Shown one piece after another: positions 1 to 5,824 of a stretch of 7,911 bases of DNA. How positions within the stretch are numbered: the first letter of the stretch is position 1; each line of letters begins with the position of its first letter. The notes under the pieces are model-generated. The model was not told where the DNA came from. It worked only from the letters and a program-made list of their open reading frames with translations, and did no database searches. The DNA is from an uncultured Clostridia bacterium (GTDB taxonomy: Bacteria; Bacillota; Clostridia; UBA1381; UMGS1253): assembly GCA_934456295.1 (NCBI GenBank), contig CAKSHB010000056.1, positions 1-7,911 of the forward strand, in the 5' to 3' direction. Position numbers and translations under genes: made by a program.

Positions 1-182
1 TTCAACGCATCAACGACACCATCACCAGGCAATCCCAGCTTGGAACGCTCTATCTCCATTACCAGGCCATACCACTTCCGGCTATCCTTATGCCGTAGGA
101 CAGCATTCCAATCCTGCCAGGGATAGTCGGGGTCTGTGCCATATTCCTCTTTGACCCATTCGAACAATTGCTTTCTTGTCAT
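1..182 (-). CDS. MmcQ/YjbR-family protein, 5' part (runs off left edge)
   Basis: Sixty codons are visible on the minus strand, from ATG at 182 to the window edge. The protein begins MTRKQLFEWVKEEYGTDPDY and continues PWQDWNAVLRHKDSRKWYGL, then a segment with SKLGLPGDG. The pattern of an N-terminal helix, YGT-PxYPW, AVLRHKDxxKWYGL and RSKLGL is what I recognise from the small (about 110-120 residue) MmcQ/YjbR family. Those proteins have a compact alpha/beta fold and are often described as DNA-binding-like, but their role is not settled. Roughly the first half is present; the rest lies outside the window. The start is supported by AGGAGA seven bases upstream of the ATG. A weak promoter could lie in the 183-260 gap, which it shares divergently with the plus-strand genes. 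The family call is from remembered motifs; no function beyond it is claimed. Confidence 0.85.
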   Translation of the reverse strand, partial: MTRKQLFEWVKEEYGTDPDYPWQDWNAVLRHKDSRKWYGLVMEIERSKLGLPGDGVVDAL

Positions 183-284
183 GCACAATCTCCTATTACT
201 TGTTATCCAAGTCTGAAATTCTTTGCTAATAGAATATCACATTACAAGGTCGAACGATAGCAGTAAATCGAAAAAAGTCAAGTC

Positions 285-312
285 TTGTTTTCATTTCCAT
301 CTATGATACAAT
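285..312 (+). promoter_or_regulatory. Promoter of the two-gene unit at 349-1149
   Basis: A -35-like TTGTTT (285-290) and a -10 TACAAT (307-312) are separated by 16 bases. The -10 is preceded by TG at 304-305, giving an extended -10 element. It lies about 36 bases before the first start codon, a normal distance for a vegetative-sigma promoter and short leader. Confidence 0.6.
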
Positions 313-348
313 GACTTGCAGTGCGCAACCCACAGGAGGAATAGCTGT

Positions 349-663
349 ATGTCTGTAACTACCCAAGCCCATACGCTTCAAGAATATCTCAATCAGGCCA
401 TGCCGGTACTGATGGAAATTCCCGGATTGCCGGAGCTTCTTCGTGCAGATGGCGACAGTTATGACCGGCTTGCCGAAAAATATCCCGATGCCGTATTTGC
501 CCAACTGGTTATGAACAACCTGTTCCACCACGACCGGGAATTTTCGGAAATCCATCAGGAAGCCTTTTCTTCTATTCTGGATGGGGAGGATATTCCCGCT
601 GTACATTTCCGATACAACCGCCGTATGGACGCTTATTTGCAAGCACACCTGTGGGATGATTGA
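349..663 (+). CDS. Hypothetical protein, 104 aa
   Basis: I do not recognise a family. The start is ATG 349, nine bases after a perfect AGGAGG (334-339). The frame is open back to a TTG at 316, but that start would place the ribosome binding site inside the gene. The protein is soluble, acidic and mostly helical in appearance, with no signal peptide or membrane segment. Visible landmarks are a proline-broken helix PVLMEIPGLPELLRADGD (about residues 19-36), a middle segment with EKYPDAVFAQLVMNNLFHHD, and a tail ending HLWDD. The next gene follows after only three bases, so the two are almost certainly co-transcribed and probably translationally coupled. Long open frames on the opposite strand here are shadows without a usable ribosome binding site. 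Confidence 0.8.
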   Translation: MSVTTQAHTLQEYLNQAMPVLMEIPGLPELLRADGDSYDRLAEKYPDAVFAQLVMNNLFHHDREFSEIHQEAFSSILDGEDIPAVHFRYNRRMDAYLQAHLWDD

Positions 664-666
664 GTT

Positions 667-1149
667 ATGGAACAAAAGCCGGCAAAGCCATATAAGCAGC
701 TAAAGCAAAAGCAGAAAGCGAAAATTTCCGACTATATGTATCTGGAGACGCAAGCCTTCTGGCTAGCAAATCAAAGAATGCCATCAACAGATTCAGAGTG
801 GCAAGCCGTGGCGCAGAAGGTGTACGACCATATTGCCAGCTTTCATGTAACGTACGAGGAAGTGTGCTCCGTATATCTCAAAAAACTTCCGCACATTATA
901 GAACGTTTGGAAGCAGATGGACTTCCAGGGCACATCCGCAGTCATGCAGAAGTCAAAGAGTTGCAACGTGTCCGTGCTGCTAAAAAGGCAGGTAATCCAC
1001 GGAAGAAGCGGGCGAAAAAAGCTGCGAAAGCGGAGCCGCTTGAGCAGGATGATACCTTCTTTTTTATTGCGGGCTACACCTCTGGCGGTGCGCCCTATGG
1101 CGTTACCTGGGAGGAAATGGGGATGGAGTCCTGGGATGATTTAGAATAA
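667..1149 (+). CDS. Hypothetical protein with basic linker and conserved-looking C-terminal tail, 160 aa
   Basis: Family not recognised. ATG 667 lies three bases after the upstream stop, with no strong ribosome binding site of its own (only GGGATGATTGAG before it), which points to coupling. Residues 1-20 are Lys/Gln-rich. Residues 21-95 form a helical domain (ETQAFWLANQRMPS, then a segment with YEEVCSVYLKKLPHIIERLE). Residues 101-121 are a strongly basic Ala/Lys/Arg stretch that could bind nucleic acid or simply be a flexible linker. Residues 129-160 form a distinct tail, FFFIAGYTSGGAPYGVTWEE followed by acidic residues. The sharp change between basic linker and hydrophobic/aromatic tail suggests a two-part protein. 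No membrane segment is evident. A co-operating pair with the 104-residue neighbour is inference from spacing only. Confidence 0.8.
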   Translation: MEQKPAKPYKQLKQKQKAKISDYMYLETQAFWLANQRMPSTDSEWQAVAQKVYDHIASFHVTYEEVCSVYLKKLPHIIERLEADGLPGHIRSHAEVKELQRVRAAKKAGNPRKKRAKKAAKAEPLEQDDTFFFIAGYTSGGAPYGVTWEEMGMESWDDLE

Positions 1150-1527
1150 GCGGGATACCTCCCATTCGACACTATACTTATACAATTTCTTAAAAACTTA
1201 CGGTGTGTGTTTCGAGGTTTGGGATATTATCTCATCTTGCTAAGTGGGCTGCTAGGCGGGTATCGAGCGCTTATCTTGCTTCCCCACGACAAAAATACAA
1301 ATAAAAATAGCCAAACGGCTGCAGCCAAGAAGGGTGCAGCCGTTTTGACATTGGTTTTAAAATTGTTTTCTTTCAGCGCATCTCGGATATAATCAGTGAT
1401 GAGTTTTTTCTGATCCGTCCCCTCCATGTCCAGGCAGGGGAGGTGTAACTGGTGTAGACAAATTCGGCCTACAGCTCACTAAAGTCTTGTGATAAAAGGG
1501 GCTCTAATTTTCTTTTTTGCGTTGTTA
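1150..1527. other. Gene-free interval between convergent units
   Basis: This 378-base stretch separates the plus-strand pair from the minus-strand AbiH-type unit. It contains the stem-loop at 1313-1346, a GC-rich hairpin at 1419-1440 (CCCCTCC pairing with GGCAGGGG, one bulge) and a short inverted repeat TGTAG/CTACA at 1453-1473. Short frames exist on both strands (1207-1392 plus; 1227-1427 minus). Neither has a ribosome binding site, and the minus one reads straight through the terminator stem, so I do not call them. The base composition shifts from mixed to AT-rich near 1480-1530, which may mark the edge of an inserted block. Confidence 0.55.
1313..1346. terminator. Probable bidirectional rho-independent terminator
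   Basis: AAACGGCTGCA (1313-1323) pairs perfectly with TGCAGCCGTTT (1335-1345). The stem continues inward by CC/GG after one mismatch, around an AAGAA loop. On the plus strand the stem runs into TTTTGACATTGGTTTT. On the minus strand it runs into a T-rich stretch (complement of 1287-1312). It sits between converging genes ending at 1149 (plus) and 1528 (minus), as expected for a shared terminator. Confidence 0.7.
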
Positions 1528-2610
1528 TCAAATGATTTTTCTCAACATTGCACTTAATCTTCCAGGATTATTTAAATAGAACATTGCAAAATAATTTAAA
1601 ATATAGTTGATATGTCCCTTTAGCCCTCCAAATTCGGCATTCCAAATTTCCAGTTTGTATTTTCCCTCGCACTTTATAAAATACCTGTACTGTTGTCGTT
1701 CATTATCCGAATATATTAGTTTGATAACATTATCCTTATCGCAGTATGCCAAATTGTAATGCATATATACAGTACTTGGGACCTCTTTGTCTATGATTTT
1801 AACCTTGCAAAAAACGGACTCCGGAAGTTTCTTTGTCTCTATAGGAACATATGTATAGCCATTGTGAATTGTGTCTATATCATAGGTTTTATAGACATAA
1901 TACTGTTTTCCATTACTCAATTTACCTGTAATAATTACCCACAGCATCCAGTTTCCATCTTTTTCTTTCAATTTCTCTATAAAATTTTCAGACTTGTCCT
2001 TTGGTACTATAACTCTCCGTACGCCACGTATTAATTGGAGGTTTTCAATATATTCATTGCATGATGCTTCATTTTCATCAACAAGTCTCCCAACATCGTT
2101 CCCTTTTCTGTCTCTTTGGGTAACAAAGACACGTATAGATGCATCATGCAGAAACTGATGGATTGGAAGCATAACCCAATAGCGAATTTCAATCTTTCCA
2201 TTGTTAATAACGCTAAACTCTGATAGTTCAAGCGGATTTTGTGGAACTAAAATATTAGAAATTGAAATTCCAACCACATAAATACTAAACAAATCTCTAC
2301 AGGCTACTTCTACCATAACAATAACTCGGTGCTTTTCTATGTCGATTGTCTTTCCTGTTCCAAAATAAACAGAACAGCTTTGCCAAAAATTGCAGTTACA
2401 TTTGAATACTCGAAAAATAAACATAAAAATCAAAATAATAGCCGCCGAGAAAAACACGTAAACCAAAAGTGAAAACAGCAATGTTTGATTATGTGCCACT
2501 ACACGCTTTATAAACTTATTTGTTTTATGAAATTGAAAATCAAGTTTCTTAACATTTTTTACCTCCTTTTTCTTTTTTTCCGTCTCTTCCTTTTTTTCCG
2601 TCTGTTTCAT
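1528..2610 (-). CDS. Single-pass membrane protein of unknown family, 360 aa
   Basis: No family recognised. The start is taken at ATG 2610, with AGAGGG about 11 bases upstream. An in-frame GTG at 2622 would add four residues but sits on top of that purine run. Residues 1-36 are extremely Lys/Glu-rich (TEKKEETEKKKKEVKNVKK). Residues about 43-68 form one hydrophobic membrane segment (LLFSLLVYVFFSAAIILIFM). A Cys cluster, CNCNFWQSC, follows at 71-79. The remaining about 280 residues look like a mixed beta-rich soluble domain (for example MLWVIITGKLSNGKQYYVYK). The positive-inside rule predicts a cytoplasmic N-terminus and a C-terminal domain outside, though an inside domain cannot be excluded. 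It is the last gene of the XRE-AbiH unit, about 107 bases after the AbiH stop. It is AT-rich and has A-runs at its 5' end. A role as membrane partner or effector is inference from position. Confidence 0.8.
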   Translation of the reverse strand: MKQTEKKEETEKKKKEVKNVKKLDFQFHKTNKFIKRVVAHNQTLLFSLLVYVFFSAAIILIFMFIFRVFKCNCNFWQSCSVYFGTGKTIDIEKHRVIVMVEVACRDLFSIYVVGISISNILVPQNPLELSEFSVINNGKIEIRYWVMLPIHQFLHDASIRVFVTQRDRKGNDVGRLVDENEASCNEYIENLQLIRGVRRVIVPKDKSENFIEKLKEKDGNWMLWVIITGKLSNGKQYYVYKTYDIDTIHNGYTYVPIETKKLPESVFCKVKIIDKEVPSTVYMHYNLAYCDKDNVIKLIYSDNERQQYRYFIKCEGKYKLEIWNAEFGGLKGHINYILNYFAMFYLNNPGRLSAMLRKII

Positions 2611-2681
2611 TCGTAAATACACCCTCTTTTGGCTGCGATGCTCAGACTTAAAAAAGAAATGATTTTGTCATTTTCGTACAT
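2607..2681 (-). CDS. Possible 24-residue leader ORF overlapping the membrane-protein start
   Basis: In the gap after the AbiH-type gene, ATG 2681 has GAGGT eight bases upstream and encodes MYENDKIISFLSLSIAAKRG plus CIYE. Its TGA overlaps the ATG of the membrane-protein gene as ATGA, a classic coupling arrangement. An alternative upstream ATG would add five residues but lacks a ribosome binding site. No homology is claimed. An ORF this short could arise by chance; the ribosome binding site and the exact overlap are the only support. Confidence 0.25.
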   Translation of the reverse strand: MYENDKIISFLSLSIAAKRGCIYE

Positions 2682-2717
2682 CACTGAGCACCTCATTTTC
2701 AACGTTCAGTTCGTTTA

Positions 2718-3419
2718 TCAATCCCAAAATTGGTCGGATGGAATATATGTAACACAGTTTTCTCTATTAATTTTTTCTTGCATCACTCTGCTTAATTTAA
2801 AACGTGCATCTTCATCATAATAATACACATCCCATTTTGCATTGCTTTTTACGGACTCCTGAATCTTTCTAAGATATGGCAAATCGCCCTCTCCGGCAGA
2901 TAATCCAAAGATAACAACCTTATTTACATCTTGAAGTTTGTTCCAAAACAAATAATTCGAATGAATAATGAATTCTGTATCTTTATATATGGATTCTAGA
3001 TAGTTTGCAATCGCTCTTTTAATACTGGCCTCACCCTCGCTAAATTTCTCATCAGCTTGTTTTGCCTGCCTTGCAAAGTTTTCAATATCATTTTTATTGC
3101 AATGTCCCATAATTGGAGCAGTATTAGTTACAGAACTGATGCCACCATGAATATGTAGTACATCCTCAATCCGGTAGACGTTTTCCAGCAAGTTCGTATA
3201 ATTAAAAGTAACAAAAAAATCATCGCTTCCGATTAACGCTCTTCGCCGAGGTTTGACCCGGCTCGTGTCTACCGACTCTATCCACTCCCGAACATACTGC
3301 TCAAAAGAATTTACATAACCGTATTGTTTCTCCCAATACGCATCCATAGTGTCCTCAATTCCAATTGGGCCACTATCTAAATCTAAATCCGCTAATATTG
3401 ACGCTGAAAAATCTTCCAT
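2718..3419 (-). CDS. AbiH-family (abortive infection) protein, N-terminally short
   Basis: The 233-residue product carries motifs I associate with bacteriophage abortive-infection AbiH proteins. These are FVTFNYTNLLENVY (69-82), VLHIHGG (87-93), IMGH (103-106) and VVIFGLSAGEGDLPYLRKI (168-186); the last corresponds to the usual GHS-type motif, with Leu in place of His. Family members normally begin with a Gly-rich NGFD motif and roughly 80-100 further residues; that part is absent. Upstream in frame there is only about 70 bases before a TGA, with no alternative ATG, GTG or TTG. ATG 3419 has no good ribosome binding site. ATG 3347 (residue 25) has GAGG five bases upstream and could be the real start. 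AbiH proteins protect against phage by an unclear mechanism. The gene lies 29 bases after the XRE stop and is AT-rich. It is either a deletion remnant or a shortened variant. Confidence 0.75.
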   Translation of the reverse strand: MEDFSASILADLDLDSGPIGIEDTMDAYWEKQYGYVNSFEQYVREWIESVDTSRVKPRRRALIGSDDFFVTFNYTNLLENVYRIEDVLHIHGGISSVTNTAPIMGHCNKNDIENFARQAKQADEKFSEGEASIKRAIANYLESIYKDTEFIIHSNYLFWNKLQDVNKVVIFGLSAGEGDLPYLRKIQESVKSNAKWDVYYYDEDARFKLSRVMQEKINRENCVTYIPSDQFWD

Positions 3420-3448
3420 CTCAGAAATGTTGGGCTGCCCAATTTTAT

Positions 3449-3805
3449 TTACAAATGTCCACTGCGATTGTTGTATGCTACCAAGGCATCAACAATAGTT
3501 AGTAGTGCTTCCCGGTCTTTTCCCCTGACGCGCATAATCTTTTTCAATGCCTCTGATACAGTGGTACCCGGATAATATTCCTGATTCAGCATTTCTTCAA
3601 TCTCATATATCTTGGATGTACCCATCAGGTATTCGGGAGTAACATTGAAATATGCTGCGATTCTGTTCAGTGTTTCACGGCTTGGTGTAGTCCGTCCTGT
3701 CTCATATTGTGATACTGCCGAGGGAGAGATATACAATTCTTTTGCAAGCTGCGCCTGGTTGAGCTTTTTATTCTTGCGCAATTTGCGTAACGTTTCTGAA
3801 AACAC
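3449..3805 (-). CDS. XRE-family transcriptional regulator, 118 aa
   Basis: This is a helix-turn-helix protein of the Cro/C1 (XRE) type. Residues 3-61 form the DNA-binding domain (SETLRKLRKNKKLNQAQLAK, then LYISPSAVSQYETGRTTPS and a segment with YFNVTPEYLMGTS). A C-terminal helical part follows (LTIVDALVAYNN), probably for dimerisation. I choose GTG 3805 because AGGGGGG sits five bases upstream and because MFSETLRKLR is a typical XRE beginning. The ATG at 3838 would add 11 residues, but it falls inside the probable -10 box. The gene heads the minus-strand unit with the AbiH-type and membrane genes. It is divergent from the sigma gene and probably represses itself through the palindrome at 3846-3859. 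It could instead be an activator, since the ligand or trigger is unknown. Confidence 0.9.
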   Translation of the reverse strand: MFSETLRKLRKNKKLNQAQLAKELYISPSAVSQYETGRTTPSRETLNRIAAYFNVTPEYLMGTSKIYEIEEMLNQEYYPGTTVSEALKKIMRVRGKDREALLTIVDALVAYNNRSGHL

Positions 3806-3833
3806 AATATCCCCCCTCAACTCATTTTCGTGT

Positions 3834-3859
3834 ATCATACTACATAAAATAGCTATTTT
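3834..3859 (-). promoter_or_regulatory. Promoter of the XRE unit with 14-bp palindromic operator
   Basis: On the minus strand a -10 TATGAT lies at 3839-3834, about 29 bases before the GTG start. Immediately upstream is a perfect palindrome, AAAATAGCTATTTT (3846-3859), filling the spacer and reaching the -35 position, where no good TTGACA match exists. A symmetric site covering promoter contacts beside an XRE gene fits an autorepressor operator. Binding itself is inference. Confidence 0.55.
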
Positions 3860-3901
3860 GTTGAAAATTTAGCACATATATTGTATTTCTAAAATAATCA
3901 T

Positions 3902-3929
3902 ATAAAATAATTAGTTTTGCTTATTTTAT
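3902..3929. repeat. Inverted repeat, 9-bp arms, in divergent control region
   Basis: ATAAAATAA (3902-3910) and TTATTTTAT (3921-3929) are perfect inverted arms around a 10-base spacer. The right arm overlaps the only plausible -35 of the sigma promoter. It may be a second regulator site; AT-richness makes chance symmetry possible. Confidence 0.4.
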
Positions 3930-3949
3930 GGAGTTTATCGGAATATGAT
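3921..3949 (+). promoter_or_regulatory. Weak candidate promoter for the sigma operon
   Basis: TTATTT (3921-3926) and TATGAT (3944-3949) are 17 bases apart. The -10 is good and the -35 poor, which would suit a regulated promoter. It would give a leader of about 100 bases that carries the 4015-4038 inverted repeat. Confidence 0.35.
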
Positions 3950-4014
3950 TCCCAGAATTCTTCGCTGCAATTGGAAGAAAGCAGACTCTTCTCGTTGCGG
4001 ATTTGGAACGTCAA

Positions 4015-4038
4015 TCGTTATAGCAATTTGTATAACGA
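4015..4038 (+). promoter_or_regulatory. Inverted repeat TCGTTATA/TATAACGA before the sigma gene
   Basis: Perfect 8-bp arms (4015-4022 and 4031-4038) flank the 8-base spacer GCAATTTG, ending 15 bases before ATG 4054. The symmetry fits a dimeric regulator site or an RNA hairpin next to the ribosome binding site. Confidence 0.45.
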
Positions 4039-4053
4039 AACCGAGAAAGAGAA

Positions 4054-4629
4054 ATGGGGATTCAGATGACACAGTGCAAATCAAGCGATGCGGAGGAACT
4101 GAATGATAAACTGTTCTTTGAGCATTTTTATGAACAGCATAAACAATTTCTGTACTATGTCGCACGTCAAAAGTGCCATAATGGGGACGATGTTCAGGAG
4201 GTAGTGCAAGAATCGTGGGTCAGATTGCTCAAGCATATTTCAGCATTGAAGGAAATCAACGAACGTAAAACGCCGAAATACATTGCATTGACCGTCAGGG
4301 CTGTGTATATTGACTTGGAGAAGAAAAAGCATTCAGATATATCTGTTTCGCTGGAGGAATTCCTATTGGAAGCCTTTCACGGTGGCGAAATACAAACAGA
4401 AACCGATTTGGAGGTGATAGATCGTAAAGCAAAAATCAGCAGGCTGAAAGAAGGACTTTCTGCCCGTGACTGGTTCGTTCTGGAAGGTAAATACATATTG
4501 GGGTACACTGATGCCGAGTTGGCTAAACAGTTGGATGTAGCCCCAGACAGTATCCGAATGATCTTGACACGGGCAAAGAGCAACGCCAGGGCCATATTAT
4601 TGTCCTGTGATAACAAGGGAGGTGAATAG
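4054..4629 (+). CDS. ECF-type RNA polymerase sigma factor
   Basis: The 191-residue protein has the two-domain layout of extracytoplasmic-function sigma-70 factors. Region 2 is at about 21-92 (FFEHFYEQHKQFLYYVARQK, then DDVQEVVQESWVRLLKH, then YIALTVRAVYIDLEKKK), for core polymerase and -10 binding. A short acidic linker (about 97-122) follows. Region 4 is at about 126-184 (LKEGLSARDWFVLEGKYILG, then YTDAELAKQLDVAPDSIRMI, LTRAKSNARA), a helix-turn-helix for the -35. The length is usual. Two starts compete: ATG 4054 behind GAGAAAGAG, and ATG 4066 (MTQCKSS) behind GGGGA at a better spacing; neither affects the domains. Its stop precedes the next gene's ATG by two bases, and that gene encodes a membrane protein of anti-sigma type. 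The pair is therefore expected to form a signal-responsive switch. The target promoters are unknown. Confidence 0.92.
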   Translation: MGIQMTQCKSSDAEELNDKLFFEHFYEQHKQFLYYVARQKCHNGDDVQEVVQESWVRLLKHISALKEINERKTPKYIALTVRAVYIDLEKKKHSDISVSLEEFLLEAFHGGEIQTETDLEVIDRKAKISRLKEGLSARDWFVLEGKYILGYTDAELAKQLDVAPDSIRMILTRAKSNARAILLSCDNKGGE

Positions 4630-4631
4630 AA

Positions 4632-5378
4632 ATGAACGATCAACGCAGAGAAAGACTTGAAGATGCGTGGGATGAAACGGCATTGGAGCTTTTGATGGAT
4701 GACTATGCTGAAATTGCTGGCAGCGAACTGTATGACGAATACTGCTCAGACTTGGAAATCGGAAATGTAGAAGATCTTCCGGCCGAATTGGATGAAAGCT
4801 GCCAAGAAATGATTCATGCATCCTTTACAGCAGAATCAAAGGCGAAGAATAATCTCCTCAATACCGCCTTGTCTCATGTATATAAAGCTGCCATGGTGGT
4901 TCTGGCGATATTCGGGGCAACAACGGTTCTTGTTGTATCTGTTGACGCATTGCGCGTGCCAGTCTTGAACTTTTTTTTGACGCAGGAGGAGCGTTATACC
5001 ATTCTCTCCTCGGCTGAATCAAACGATTTGACAGGCAGCGAGAATATCAATGATATACGCGGCTATATTCCAAAAGACTACAAAATCGTGTATGAAACGT
5101 ATTATGGACATGGATATTATAATTTGCGCTATCAAAACGAAGCTGGTCAGATTATTTCTATCAGGACCGGAGAAGGCGATGTTCAATTATATGCGGATAC
5201 AGAGAATGCAACATTTGAAAAAATAGAATTAAACGGACAATCTGCGTTGTTCATTCAGAAAGACGGTTTACGATTGATTATGCAAAAGAAAGATGCTCAG
5301 TTTATTCTAGATTTTTTTGCTGAATCCATGGAAGAAAGTGAGTTTTTTAGAATTGCTATTTTACTCAGTAGCATGTAA
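4632..5378 (+). CDS. Membrane-anchored anti-sigma protein, DUF4367-like C-terminus, 248 aa
   Basis: It begins at ATG 4632 behind GGGAGGTGAATAGAA, so its ribosome binding site lies inside the sigma gene's last codons and the two are coupled. Residues 1-80 are acidic and cytoplasmic, the likely sigma-binding part; no zinc-binding HxxxCxxC motif is visible, so it is not a ZAS-type anti-sigma. Residues about 84-106 form one membrane helix (YKAAMVVLAIFGATTVLVVS). Residues about 145-246 are extracellular and resemble DUF4367, a domain common in clostridial anti-sigma proteins (YIPKDYKIVYETYYGHGYYN, then KIELNGQSALFIQKDGLRLI, then DFFAES). The expected role is to hold the ECF factor at the membrane until an outside signal releases it. 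That role is inferred from topology and neighbours; the DUF4367 match is by remembered pattern. Confidence 0.82.
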   Translation: MNDQRRERLEDAWDETALELLMDDYAEIAGSELYDEYCSDLEIGNVEDLPAELDESCQEMIHASFTAESKAKNNLLNTALSHVYKAAMVVLAIFGATTVLVVSVDALRVPVLNFFLTQEERYTILSSAESNDLTGSENINDIRGYIPKDYKIVYETYYGHGYYNLRYQNEAGQIISIRTGEGDVQLYADTENATFEKIELNGQSALFIQKDGLRLIMQKKDAQFILDFFAESMEESEFFRIAILLSSM

Positions 5379-5393
5379 AGGAGATAATAAAAA

Positions 5394-5816
5394 ATGAAAA
5401 GAAAATTAGCTGTGTTTTTGGTGTTGGCCATGTGTGTTGTTGGCTTTGCGCCTCCTGTTTCGGCTACCACGGAGTTCAGGGATGTAGAGACAATTCAGCC
5501 AAGATATACATACATTGATGCTGTTGGAGCCAAAATATCAATTGATTCAAAAGGCAAGGCGACCTGCACGGGGGTTGGTTACGCAAAAGACACCTATGCA
5601 ACGGTTGACCTTACGGTTCAATTGCAACAGTATAAGAATAATACATGGACTACTCTACAAACATGGACCGGCTCCGATATTAACATGGCCGTTGTCAGCG
5701 GTGAATATTATGTTTATAAGGGATATAAGTACAGGACCAAGACAAATATGATCGTCTACGATGAAAATGGAAAGTACCTTGAATCTGCGATTGGAACGCA
5801 GGAAACAACCTACTAA
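5394..5816 (+). CDS. Small secreted protein (possibly DUF6147-like), 140 aa
   Basis: Start ATG 5394 has AAGGAG about eight bases upstream, 15 bases after the anti-sigma stop. The first 24 residues are a clear signal peptide (KRK, then LAVFLVLAMCVVGFAPP, cleavage after VSA). The mature about 116 residues look all-beta: YTYIDAVGAKISIDSKGKAT, then ATVDLTVQLQQYKNNTWTTL, WTGSDINMAVVSGEYYVYKG and YKYRTKTNMIVYDENGKYLE. The pattern of a coated-strand domain with Lys-Asn-Asn-Thr-Trp and YKYRTKT is what I recall for small clostridial exported proteins labelled DUF6147, but I hold that loosely. There is no membrane anchor or LPXTG motif after the signal, so it should be released or bound non-covalently. 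As third gene of the sigma operon it is a candidate output or signal partner of the sigma/anti-sigma switch. Confidence 0.8.
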   Translation: MKRKLAVFLVLAMCVVGFAPPVSATTEFRDVETIQPRYTYIDAVGAKISIDSKGKATCTGVGYAKDTYATVDLTVQLQQYKNNTWTTLQTWTGSDINMAVVSGEYYVYKGYKYRTKTNMIVYDENGKYLESAIGTQETTY

Positions 5817-5824
5817 ATAACAGT

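Noticed and set aside
301..675. Minus-strand frame of about 124 codons
   Set aside because: It lies opposite a gene with a promoter and a perfect AGGAGG, and has no start signal of its own.
1207..1427. Short hydrophobic frames on both strands between the two gene units
   Set aside because: Both read through the terminator stem-loop at 1313-1346 and lack ribosome binding sites.
2655..2680. AAATGA/TCATTT hairpin after the AbiH-type gene as a terminator
   Set aside because: The stem is only six AT-rich pairs and would separate genes that look like one unit; more likely chance.
3803..3838. ATG at 3838 as start of the XRE gene
   Set aside because: It falls in the probable -10 box and lacks a ribosome binding site, whereas GTG 3805 has AGGGGGG at the right distance.
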